A DNA stretch of 64,000 bases. Source: Microbacterium hydrothermale (GTDB lineage: Bacteria; Actinomycetota; Actinomycetes; Actinomycetales; Microbacteriaceae). The DNA lies in NCBI RefSeq assembly GCF_004854025.1, contig NZ_STGM01000006.1:124001-188000 (forward strand). The letters run 5' to 3'. Below are positions 26,201 to 35,296 of the stretch, one piece after another (within the stretch, counting starts at the first letter, position 1; the number at the start of each line of letters is the position of its first letter). Made by a program: the position numbers and the translations under genes. Below the pieces are notes generated by a model. It searched no databases, was not told where the DNA came from, and worked only from the letters and a program-made list of their open reading frames with translations.

Positions 26201-27466
26201 ATGCGAAACCTCAGACGGATCGTGGCCGGAGCCTCGGCGCTGGCCCTCGCGGGAACGCTCGGCGCCTGTTCCGCCGGGGACGGGGTGCCGACGCTCACCT
26301 GGTACATCAACCCCGACGACGGTGGTCAGGCCGAGATCGCGGCATCCTGCACCGAGGCGGCCGACGGGGCGTACCGCATCGAGACCTCGCTGCTCCCGCG
26401 CGACGCGGCCTCGCAGCGCGAGCAGCTCGCCCGGCGTCTCGCGGCGAGCGACCGCTCGCTCGACATCATGAGCCTCGACCCGCCGTTCACCCCCGAGCTC
26501 GCCGAACCCGGCTTCCTCGCACCGGTGCCCGACGACCTGCAGAACACCGACGGGGTGGTGCAGGGCGCGGTGCAGTCCGCCAGCTGGAACGGCGAGCTCG
26601 TCACGGTGCCCTTCTGGGCGAACACGCAGCTGCTCTGGTATCGCAAGTCGGTCGCCGAGGCTGCGGGCCTCGACATGAGCCAGCCCGTGACGTGGGACCA
26701 GATCATGCAGGCCGCCGAGGACCAGAACAAGCAGCTCGGCGTGCAGGGCGCCCTCGCGGAGTCGCTCACCGTGTGGATCAACGCGCTCGTGGCATCCGGG
26801 GGCGGGCAGATCCTCGAGAACCCCGACGCCAAGCCCGACGAGATGCAGCTCGGACTCGAGTCGGATGCCGGCAAGAAGGCCGCCGACATCATCGGGCGCA
26901 TCGGTTCGTCGGGGCTCGGCGGCCCGGGTCTTCCCACCGCCGACGAGAACGCGAGCATGAACCTGTTCCAGGGCGACAACGGTTCGTTCATGGTCAACTG
27001 GCCCTTCGTCTACCCGGCGATGCAGGGCTCGGCCCCCGAGGTCGTCGACGACCTCGGCTGGGCGGTCTACCCCCGGGTGGATGCCGGCACCCCGGCCGCG
27101 CCTCCCGTCGGCGGCATCAACCTCGGCGTCGGGGCCTACAGCGAGAACGTCGACCTGGCCTGGCAGGCGGTCGCGTGCATCGTCAGCCCCGAGAACCAGG
27201 CGCAGTACTTCGTCACCAACGGCAATCCGCCCTCGAACCTCGCCGCATACGACGACGCGGAGGTGATCGAGAAGTTCCCGATGGCCTCCACCATCGCGGA
27301 GTCCCTGCAGCTGGGCGCGCCGCGTCCGCAGACGCCGTACTACAACGAGATCTCCATCGGACTGCAGCGCACGTGGCATCCGCCGACCGCGGTGAACCCG
27401 GATTCGACGCCGCAGTCCTCGACCGACTTCATCCTCGCGGTGCTCAGAGGGGAGCGACTGCTGTGA
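26201..27466 (+). CDS. Sugar ABC transporter substrate-binding lipoprotein
   Basis: 421-aa extracellular solute-binding protein (family 1, maltose/trehalose type). The signal (MRNLRRIVAGASALALAGT) ends in the lipobox LGAC, so it is lipid-anchored. The fold marks LTWYINPDDGG, DIMSLDPPFTPELAEPGFLAPV, VPFWANTQLLWYRKS and the late YYNEISIGLQRTWHPP are like those of LpqY-type trehalose binders. AGGGGG four nt before ATG supports this start over the upstream ATG at 26135. It heads a four-gene importer operon and overlaps the first permease by 4 bp. Trehalose is a guess from similarity; the substrate is not proven. Confidence 0.9.
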   Translation: MRNLRRIVAGASALALAGTLGACSAGDGVPTLTWYINPDDGGQAEIAASCTEAADGAYRIETSLLPRDAASQREQLARRLAASDRSLDIMSLDPPFTPELAEPGFLAPVPDDLQNTDGVVQGAVQSASWNGELVTVPFWANTQLLWYRKSVAEAAGLDMSQPVTWDQIMQAAEDQNKQLGVQGALAESLTVWINALVASGGGQILENPDAKPDEMQLGLESDAGKKAADIIGRIGSSGLGGPGLPTADENASMNLFQGDNGSFMVNWPFVYPAMQGSAPEVVDDLGWAVYPRVDAGTPAAPPVGGINLGVGAYSENVDLAWQAVACIVSPENQAQYFVTNGNPPSNLAAYDDAEVIEKFPMASTIAESLQLGAPRPQTPYYNEISIGLQRTWHPPTAVNPDSTPQSSTDFILAVLRGERLL

Positions 27467-28428
27467 CCGACACGATCACCCGCGCCACGGGGCGCGCCGA
27501 GCCGGCGGCCCCCGCGAAGAAGAAGCGTCGCTCCGACCGCGCCCGCGCCGAGGCGCGCCTGGGCTGGATGCTCGCGGGCCCCGCCTTCGGCATCATGCTG
27601 CTGGTCACCCTGTACCCGATCGTGCAGGCGATCTGGGATTCCCTGTTCAGCCTGCGGCTCACCGCGCCCGGCGACCGTGAGTTCATCTGGTTCCGCAACT
27701 ACCAGGTGATCCTCGGCGACCCGGCGTTCTGGCAGTCGATGGGGGTGACGCTGTTCATCACGGTCGTGACCGTGCTGCTGGAGCTCATCATCGGCTTCGC
27801 CTTCGCGCTCGTGATGCACCGCGCGATCAAGAAGCTGCGCGGCTTCGCCCGCACGGCGATCCTGGTGCCGTACGGCATCATCACCGTCGTCTCGGCGTTC
27901 GCGTGGTTCTACGCCTTCGACATCAACTCCGGCGGGTACGTCAACAACTGGCTGTCGTGGATCCCCGGGTTCGACGAGAACCTCAACTGGTTCGCGTACC
28001 AGGGCACCTCGCTCACCGTCATCATCCTCAGCGAGGTCTGGAAGACGACCCCGTTCATCTCCCTGCTGCTGCTGTCGGGCCTCGCGCAGGTGCCGGGAGA
28101 CCTCGAGGAGGCCGCCAAGGTCGACGGGGCCACGTCGTGGGAAGTGCTGCGCCGCGTCATCCTGCCCAACATGAAGGCCGCGATCATGGTCGCGGTCCTG
28201 TTCCGCACCCTCGAGGCGTTCCGCATCTTCGACAACATCTTCATCATGACCGCGGGGGCCAACGACACCGAGGCGCTGTCGCTGCTGGCCTACAACACCT
28301 CGATCGGACGGCTCGAGATCGGCCTCGGGTCCGCCATCTCGGTGCTGCTGTTCCTGAGCGTGCTGATCATCGCGGGCATCTTCATCAAGGGCTTCAAAGT
28401 GGATCTGTCGGCGGGGAGAAACTCCTGA
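27463..28428 (+). CDS. Sugar ABC transporter permease (MalF/SugA type)
   Basis: 321-aa inner-membrane subunit with six predicted helices after a basic N-terminal tail (KKKRRSDRARAEARLG). The EAA loop that contacts the ATPase is LEEAAKVDGATSWEVLRRVILP (about residues 220-241). Early FGIMLLVTLYPIVQAIWDSLFS is the first helix of this family. The GTG start overlaps the lipoprotein stop (GTGA), showing translational coupling. Confidence 0.93.
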   Translation: MTDTITRATGRAEPAAPAKKKRRSDRARAEARLGWMLAGPAFGIMLLVTLYPIVQAIWDSLFSLRLTAPGDREFIWFRNYQVILGDPAFWQSMGVTLFITVVTVLLELIIGFAFALVMHRAIKKLRGFARTAILVPYGIITVVSAFAWFYAFDINSGGYVNNWLSWIPGFDENLNWFAYQGTSLTVIILSEVWKTTPFISLLLLSGLAQVPGDLEEAAKVDGATSWEVLRRVILPNMKAAIMVAVLFRTLEAFRIFDNIFIMTAGANDTEALSLLAYNTSIGRLEIGLGSAISVLLFLSVLIIAGIFIKGFKVDLSAGRNS

Positions 28429-29276
28429 TGCGCGCAATGACCTGGCCCCAGCGGATCGTGTGGCTCGTGATCATCGCGGCCGTGCTCGTGTGGTCGCTGT
28501 TCCCGGTGTTCTCGATCCTCATGACCTCGTTCAAGACGCAGGCGGGGCTCTTCTCGGGCACGCTCCTCCCGCAGGAATGGACACTCGACAACTACGCGAC
28601 GATCCTCGCTCCGGGCGGCAGCGCGCAGGACCTCTTCCTGCCGGCGCTGCGCAACTCGATCGGCATCTCCCTCATCGCGACCTTCGTCGCGGTGGTGCTC
28701 GCGACCCTCTGCGCCTACGCGATCGCGCGCCTCGACTTCCCGGGAAAGCGCATCATCCTCACCACGGCGCTCGCGGTGTCGGTCTTCCCGATCGTGTCGA
28801 TCGTGACCCCGCTGTTCAACCTGTGGCGCGTCGTCGGGCTGTACGACACGTGGCTCGGCCTGATCATCCCGTACCTCTCGCTCACGCTGCCGATCTCGAT
28901 CTGGACGCTCGCGGCCTTCTTCCGTCAGATCCCGTGGGAGCTCGAGCAGGCCGCGCAGGTCGATGGAGCGACCCCGTTCGAGGCCTTCCGCAAGACGGTC
29001 GTCCCCCTCGCCGCCCCGGGGGTGTTCACCACCGCGATCATCGCGTTCTTCATCGCGTGGAACGACTTCGTCTACGGCATCTCGCTGACGTCGACGGATG
29101 CGGCCCGCCCGGTGCCCGCGGCGCTGTCGTTCTTCACCGGGGCCTCGCAGTTCGAAGAACCCACCGGCGCCATCTCGGCCGCCGCCATCGTGGTGACGAT
29201 CCCCATCGTCATCGTCGTCGTCATCTTCCAGCGCCGGATCGTGTCCGGACTCACGCAGGGCGCCGTCAAGGGATAG
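28428..29276 (+). CDS. Sugar ABC transporter permease (MalG/SugB type)
   Basis: 282-aa permease with six helices. The EAA loop is LEQAAQVDGATPFEAFRKTVVPLA (about residues 178-200, split by usual spacing), preceded by LPISIWTLAAFFRQIPWE. Its ATG overlaps the stop of the first permease by one base (TGATG). It pairs with that permease to form the membrane channel. Confidence 0.93.
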   Translation: MRAMTWPQRIVWLVIIAAVLVWSLFPVFSILMTSFKTQAGLFSGTLLPQEWTLDNYATILAPGGSAQDLFLPALRNSIGISLIATFVAVVLATLCAYAIARLDFPGKRIILTTALAVSVFPIVSIVTPLFNLWRVVGLYDTWLGLIIPYLSLTLPISIWTLAAFFRQIPWELEQAAQVDGATPFEAFRKTVVPLAAPGVFTTAIIAFFIAWNDFVYGISLTSTDAARPVPAALSFFTGASQFEEPTGAISAAAIVVTIPIVIVVVIFQRRIVSGLTQGAVKG

Positions 29277-29287
29277 AGGAGAGAGTC

Positions 29288-30568
<1,281 letters not shown>

Positions 30569-30678
30569 CATTCCGGCGCCCCGGTGCCTTCTGCGGTGCT
30601 GCGGACCTGTTCAGCCGTGATTTCTCCGGAGTTTCGCCCGTGCGGGACACGGTAGACGCCCCACCCTAGGCTGAGGCG

Positions 30679-31635
30679 ATGGGGGAGTGGCATCCGGACA
30701 TCCTCGGCGAGGGCTTCGAGCAGCGGACACTGCCGCTGCGTTCCGACGACGAGGGCGAGGTCGTCGCCACGCTCGTCCGCTCGCGCCCTCACCCGGGCGC
30801 ACGCCTGTTCGGCGAGTGGCGCGACGCCGATGTGCTCTACGTGCACGGCTGGTCGGACTACTTCTTCCAGACCGGACTGGCCCGCTTCTTCACGGATCGC
30901 GGCGCCCGCTTCCACGCCCTCGACCTGCGCAAGTACGGCCGCAGCCTGCGGCCCGGCCAGACGCCCGGATACACGGTGTCGCTCGACGTCTACGACGCCG
31001 ACATCGCCGCGGCGCTGGATGCGATGGGCACCGCCCGCGAGGGGCGCCGCCTCGTGCTGCTCGGGCACAGCACGGGCGGTCTCACCCTCACGCTGTGGGC
31101 GGCGCGGCACCCCGGCGTCGCCGACCTGCTGGTGTTGAACAGCCCCTGGCTCGAACTGCAGCTCGGACCGCTCGGACGTCAGGCGCTCGCGCCGATCGTC
31201 AACGTCCGCGCCCGTCTCGACCCGCTCGGGACGCACCCGGTCGTCGACCTGGGGTTCTACACGCGTGCGCAGCGCGAACTTGGGACGCTCCCCGAGGCCC
31301 CCGAGGGGTGGCGGCCGGCGCAGGGGTTCCCGACGCATCCCGGCTGGTTGGCCGCGGTCATCGCGGGCCACGCGCGTGTGGCATCCGGGGTCGACGTGGG
31401 GAGCCCGGCGCTCGTGCTGCTGTCGAAGCGGTCGACCTCGGCGCTCAGCTGGAGCGACGCGATGCGCGCGAGCGACTCGGTGCTCGTCGTCGACGACATC
31501 GCCCGGGCGGCGACGCGCATCGCCGCGACCGTCACCATCGCCCGCATCGACGGGGCCCTGCACGACGTGTTCCTGTCGGCGCCCGAGGCGAGGGATGCCG
31601 CGTATGCGGCGCTCGCCGCGGGAATGCGCGGGTGA
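30679..31635 (+). CDS. Alpha/beta hydrolase (serine lipase/lysophospholipase-like)
   Basis: 318-aa alpha/beta-hydrolase. The oxyanion segment VLYVHGWSDYFFQTGLARFF (about residue 55) and the nucleophile elbow LLGHSTGGLTLTLWAA (Ser about residue 131) are plain. The acid is probably the Asp in VLVVDDIARAA and the base the His in GALHDVFLSA near the end. FHALDLRKYGRSLRPGQTPGY is typical of the monoacylglycerol-lipase-like group. The ATG is 6 nt from TAGGCT (leaderless). The substrate cannot be stated. Confidence 0.88.
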   Translation: MGEWHPDILGEGFEQRTLPLRSDDEGEVVATLVRSRPHPGARLFGEWRDADVLYVHGWSDYFFQTGLARFFTDRGARFHALDLRKYGRSLRPGQTPGYTVSLDVYDADIAAALDAMGTAREGRRLVLLGHSTGGLTLTLWAARHPGVADLLVLNSPWLELQLGPLGRQALAPIVNVRARLDPLGTHPVVDLGFYTRAQRELGTLPEAPEGWRPAQGFPTHPGWLAAVIAGHARVASGVDVGSPALVLLSKRSTSALSWSDAMRASDSVLVVDDIARAATRIAATVTIARIDGALHDVFLSAPEARDAAYAALAAGMRG

Positions 31636-31651
31636 GGTCGGCGTACACGGT

Positions 31652-31695
31652 CGACCCCCGGGGGACGGATGCAGGTCCGTCCGTCCCGGGGGTCG
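31652..31695. terminator. Bidirectional terminator between convergent genes
   Basis: CGACCCCCGGGGGACGGA pairs with TCCGTCCCGGGGGTCG with a 2-nt bulge. It sits between the hydrolase stop (31635) and the Nramp-like stop (31711) and can serve both strands. Confidence 0.65.
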
Positions 31696-31710
31696 TCGTG
31701 CGTGCGCCGG

Positions 31711-33027
31711 TCAGCCGCCGATCAGGCTGACCAGCAGGCGGATCGAAAGAGCCACCACCGCGACCAGCCCGATGCCGCCCGCGAGGTTCTGCCACCACTT
31801 GTTGCGAAGCGGCCCCATCAGCTTCCGGTTGTTGGCCATCGCGATGATCAGCGCCGCGAGGATCGGGGCGAAGAGCACGGTCAACGCCTGAGCGATCACG
31901 ATGAGCTGCACGGGGGAGGTGCCGGCGAACGCGAGGGTCACGCCGATGCCGAACAGCAGGATGAAGGCGCTGCCCAATCGGGCGGTCCGTGTCTCGGCCG
32001 ATGCGCCGCGCCCGAGCGCGTCCGAGAGCATCGTCCCGCCGGCGATGCAGTTCGGGATCATCGACGAGAACGCGGCGCCGAAGAAGCCGAGCGCGAAGAT
32101 GAACGCGCCCACGGGACCGGCCACCGGTTCGAAGATCTTCGCGAGCCCCGTGAACGCGCCGGGCGTGTCCGCGCCGGTCTGGCCGAGGACGGATGCCGCC
32201 ACCACGATGACCAACGCCGTCATGAGACCGGGGGCGACGATGCCCGGGATCGTGTCGACGATCGTGATGTCGCGGTACTCGCTCTCGTCGCGCCGGCGGG
32301 CTTTGGTGCCGTAGGACGCGAAGAAGGCGGCGTTGATCGAGAAGTTCGTGCCCACGAGCCCGATGATCAGAAGCCAGGCCCCGCCGGGGACGACGGGGAT
32401 GAGGCCCGCTCCCGCCGCCGCCCAGTCGGGATTCGATGCGAAGGCCGAGGCGATGAAGCAGAACGCCATGAGGGCGACGATGGCGATGAGGATCTTCTCG
32501 ACCACGCCGTAGATCTTCTTCAGCAGCAGGATGGTGCCCACGAGCACCGTGCAGATCACCGTCCACATCACCGGGGAGGTGCCGGGGATCAGCATCGACA
32601 GGCCCACGCCCGAGCCGACCGCGTTGCCGACCGAGAAGCACAGGGTGATGAGGAAGACGCCGATGCCGGCGACGACTCCCGCCCAGGTGCCGAGGGAGTC
32701 TTTGATCGACGAGATGAGAGACACGGGCGTGCGGATGCCGAGGCGCACGCTCATGTCGGTGAGGAAGATCATGAGGATCGTCGAGACGACGATGACCCAG
32801 ATGAGGGCGTACCCGTAGAGCGCTCCGGCGTTCATCGCCGTGGTGAGGTTGCCGGGTCCGAACTGCCAGGCGCCCGCGACGAACGCGGGGCCGATGAGGG
32901 CGAGGCGCCGCCAGAACGTGCGCCTCGTGCGGTGGGATTCGACGATGCTGCGCACCGTCTCTGTCGAGACGCGTCCGTGGCCGGTGCCGGGGGTCGCGGG
33001 TGGTCGCTGGGTGGTGCGGTCGCTCAT
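31711..33027 (-). CDS. Nramp-family transporter lacking the canonical metal-binding motifs
   Basis: 438-aa membrane protein with about 11 helices, homologous to Nramp/MntH (LIGPAFVAGAWQFGPGN in helix 1, ASLL-like core, FGAAFSSMIPNCIAGG). The metal-ligand motif of helix 1, DPGN, reads GPGN, and the MPH motif of helix 6 is absent: the equivalent stretch is VGTNFSINAAFFASYG. The Asp and Met that bind Mn or Fe are therefore missing, so the substrate may not be a transition metal. The ATG at 33027 (MSDRTTQR) is preferred to 33102. It follows the DapA-like gene on the same strand after a 71-bp gap with a hairpin; the LacI regulator next door probably controls both. Confidence 0.85.
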   Translation of the reverse strand: MSDRTTQRPPATPGTGHGRVSTETVRSIVESHRTRRTFWRRLALIGPAFVAGAWQFGPGNLTTAMNAGALYGYALIWVIVVSTILMIFLTDMSVRLGIRTPVSLISSIKDSLGTWAGVVAGIGVFLITLCFSVGNAVGSGVGLSMLIPGTSPVMWTVICTVLVGTILLLKKIYGVVEKILIAIVALMAFCFIASAFASNPDWAAAGAGLIPVVPGGAWLLIIGLVGTNFSINAAFFASYGTKARRRDESEYRDITIVDTIPGIVAPGLMTALVIVVAASVLGQTGADTPGAFTGLAKIFEPVAGPVGAFIFALGFFGAAFSSMIPNCIAGGTMLSDALGRGASAETRTARLGSAFILLFGIGVTLAFAGTSPVQLIVIAQALTVLFAPILAALIIAMANNRKLMGPLRNKWWQNLAGGIGLVAVVALSIRLLVSLIGG

Positions 33028-33067
33028 GCTGGTTCCTTCCGTCGTCGTTGACGTGATGGGTTCATGA

Positions 33068-33092
33068 GGGGCGGCCGGGTGATGGCCGCCCC
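33068..33092 (-). terminator. Intercistronic hairpin
   Basis: GGGGCGGCC (33068-33076) and GGCCGCCCC (33084-33092) form a perfect 9-bp stem with a 7-nt loop just after the DapA-like stop. Without a T run it may lower rather than stop expression of the transporter gene. Confidence 0.5.
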
Positions 33093-33098
33093 ACGGGG

Positions 33099-34034
33099 TC
33101 ACGCCGGGACGACCACGCTGCCGAGCTCGGCCGAGGCGAAGGCCGCGGCGATCTCGGCGTCGGCTCCCGCCGGAAGGGGCAGCAGGGGCTCACGCACGGT
33201 GGCGTGATCCAGGATGCCACGGTTGACCAGCCCCCGCTTGAGGGCGACGGTGCCCTCCATGTGCGAACCGCGGTGATACACCGCCTTCGTCACCGGGAGC
33301 AGGCGTTCGTGGATGGCGTGCGCGGCGGCGTAGTCGCGCGCCTTGCCCGCTTCGATGAGGTCGACGAGCAACTCGGGCGCGATGTTGCCGTAGCCCACCA
33401 GGAGACCGTCGACGTCGAACATCGTCGGCAGCAGGTACTCGTCGTGGCACGACAGCACCTGCAGCTCGGGGTAGGCGGCGCGGAGCGCGGGGATCTCGGT
33501 GTACCAGCGCCGCATGTTGCGTACGCCGTTCTTGGTGTGGTTCACGCCCTCCTGCCCGGCGATCTCGAGCTGGGTGTCGAGGTCGTACGACGCCTTCGTG
33601 TTGTCGGGGTACTGGAAGAGGATCTCCTCGAGGCCCGACTCCTCCCAGATGGCGCGGTAGCGGGTCTGCGGAGCGCCGGGCTGGAAGCCGAAGCGCAGCC
33701 AGCCGTGCGAGGGGTAGACCAGGGCACCCTTCGCGCCGGCGGCGGCGGCATCCTTCGCCTCGAGGGCGGCGGTGAGGTTGCCCTCCTTCGTGATGCCCGC
33801 GATGATCGGCAGCCGGTCGTCGACGGAATCGCGGAAGGCGCGGATGACGTCGAGCTGCTCCTTCTCGGTGAGGAAGGTGCCCTCGCCGGCGTGGCCGAGC
33901 ACGACGAGGCTCTTGACGCCGTCGATTGATCCGAGCCAGGCGCCCAGGCGCTGGATGGCGTCGTAGTCGACGTCGCCGTCGGGGGTGAACGGGGTAACGG
34001 GGGCGGGGTTCAGGCCGCGGAGGTCGAGGACCAT
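33099..34034 (-). CDS. Dihydrodipicolinate synthase (DapA/NAL) family aldolase
   Basis: 311-aa class I aldolase-type TIM barrel. Family marks are LNPAPVTPFTPDGDVDYDAI, VLGHAGEGTFLTEKEQ (the G-T/S-G-E motif in altered form), PIIAGITKEGNLTAALEAKDAAAAGA and LFQYPDNTKASYD. The Schiff-base Lys is probably in VNHTKNGVRNM (about residue 170). It is not the lysine-pathway DapA: the pyruvate-binding loop differs. GAAGGAGA precedes the ATG at 34034; the longer frame to 34133 runs through the operators. The aldolase probably cleaves or makes a 2-oxo acid taken up by the neighbouring transporter. Confidence 0.88.
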   Translation of the reverse strand: MVLDLRGLNPAPVTPFTPDGDVDYDAIQRLGAWLGSIDGVKSLVVLGHAGEGTFLTEKEQLDVIRAFRDSVDDRLPIIAGITKEGNLTAALEAKDAAAAGAKGALVYPSHGWLRFGFQPGAPQTRYRAIWEESGLEEILFQYPDNTKASYDLDTQLEIAGQEGVNHTKNGVRNMRRWYTEIPALRAAYPELQVLSCHDEYLLPTMFDVDGLLVGYGNIAPELLVDLIEAGKARDYAAAHAIHERLLPVTKAVYHRGSHMEGTVALKRGLVNRGILDHATVREPLLPLPAGADAEIAAAFASAELGSVVVPA

Positions 34035-34077
34035 CGTCGTCTCCTTCTGTCGTCTCTTCGTCGAGTCACCTGCGGAG

Positions 34078-34156
34078 TGGGAACGTTTGCAGGAACGATT
34101 GCAAGTGTGCGCCGCCCGACGTGGCGATGTCAAGGGTTCGGATGAAAACGTTCCCG
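34078..34156. promoter_or_regulatory. LacI-type operators in the divergent region
   Basis: Two near-identical 14-bp sites with an AACGTT core face each other: TGGGAACGTTTGCA at 34078 and, on the other strand, CGGGAACGTTTTCA at 34156-34143. A related half, GGAACGATTGCA, lies at 34092-34103. They fit the LacI/GalR pattern and cover the region between the aldolase start and the regulator start. Confidence 0.7.
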
Positions 34157-34199
34157 GGAAGGATCCTCACGCCCGGGTAGGCTGGCCCGAGGAGGCGTC

Positions 34200-35219
34200 A
34201 TGGCGGACATCGAGACGGGCGAGCGGCACATCGTCACGCTGAAAGACGTCGCACGCGCCTCGGGCGTCAGCATCTCCACCGTCAGTCGCGTGCTCGACGA
34301 CCGCATTCCGCGATCCAGCTCCGCCACGGCCGCTCGCGTGCGCGCTGTCGCGGACGACCTCGGGTACCGGCGCAACGTCTCGGCCTCGAGCCTTCGTCGC
34401 GGGGCCACCGCCACCATCGGGGTGCTCGTCCCGCGCCTGACGGATGCCGTGATGGCGCTGATGTTCGAGGCGGTGGAGCGCGCCGCCCGTCGACGCGGCT
34501 ACTTCGCGGTCGTCGCGACGTGCGGAGACGACGCCGACGACGAGCGTCGCGCGACCGAGACGCTGCTGGGACGCGGGGTCGACGGCCTCGTCCTCGCCAC
34601 GGCCCGCCTCGACGACGCCCTTCCCGCGTCGCTGCGCGACGACGGCGTGCCCCACGTGCTCGCCCTGCGCACCGACGATCTCAGCCCGTCTGTGCTGGGC
34701 GACGACGAGACGGGAGGCTATCTCGCGGTGCGGCACCTGCTCGATCTCGGTCACCGCGACATCGGCATCGTCACGGGCCCGTGGTTCACCTCGAGCGGTC
34801 GTGATCGCCGAGCGGGTGCAGAGCGTGCTCTGCGCGAGGCCGGAGCGCCGCTCCGCGACGAACGGGTCCTGGCCGTCGGATACGGACTCGATCACGGGAT
34901 CGATGCCGGCCGCCGACTGCTCGATGCGCCGAGTCCGCCGACCGCCGTCTTCGCCGCCAACGACAATCTCGCTCTGGGGGTGTCGAGCGTGGCGCAGTCG
35001 CTGGGGATGGCGGTCGGGCGCGACCTGTCCCTGGTCGGTTACAACGACATCCCCCTCGTCTCGCGGCTGCCGGTGCCGTTGACGTCGGTGCACACGCACT
35101 TCGATCGCATCGCCGAGACGGCTTTCGACCTGCTCCTCGCCGCGCCGGGCGGTGCGCGCATCGAGAGGGTCATGCCCACTCTCATCCCGCGCTCCTCGAC
35201 GGCGAGACCGCCGGGCTGA
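34200..35219 (+). CDS. LacI-family transcriptional regulator
   Basis: 339-aa regulator. The N-terminal helix-turn-helix and hinge (VTLKDVARASGVSISTVSRVLDD, then ARVRAVADDLGYRRNVSA) are clear, followed by a periplasmic-binding-protein-like sensor domain (TIGVLVPRLTDAVMALMFEAV, DIGIVTGPW, AVFAANDNLALGVSSVAQ, DLSLVGYNDIP). GAGGAGG is 5 nt before the ATG, and TAGGCT at 34178 is a likely -10. Divergent to the aldolase-transporter pair, which it likely represses together with itself through the AACGTT sites. The effector is unknown. Confidence 0.92.
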   Translation: MADIETGERHIVTLKDVARASGVSISTVSRVLDDRIPRSSSATAARVRAVADDLGYRRNVSASSLRRGATATIGVLVPRLTDAVMALMFEAVERAARRRGYFAVVATCGDDADDERRATETLLGRGVDGLVLATARLDDALPASLRDDGVPHVLALRTDDLSPSVLGDDETGGYLAVRHLLDLGHRDIGIVTGPWFTSSGRDRRAGAERALREAGAPLRDERVLAVGYGLDHGIDAGRRLLDAPSPPTAVFAANDNLALGVSSVAQSLGMAVGRDLSLVGYNDIPLVSRLPVPLTSVHTHFDRIAETAFDLLLAAPGGARIERVMPTLIPRSSTARPPG

Positions 35220-35296
35220 TCGCGGCTCGGGACGACCGCGCACGGCGGTCGGGCGGGCGGGAGAGGTCTAGCGTAGAACGCGATCGAAGGAGCACC

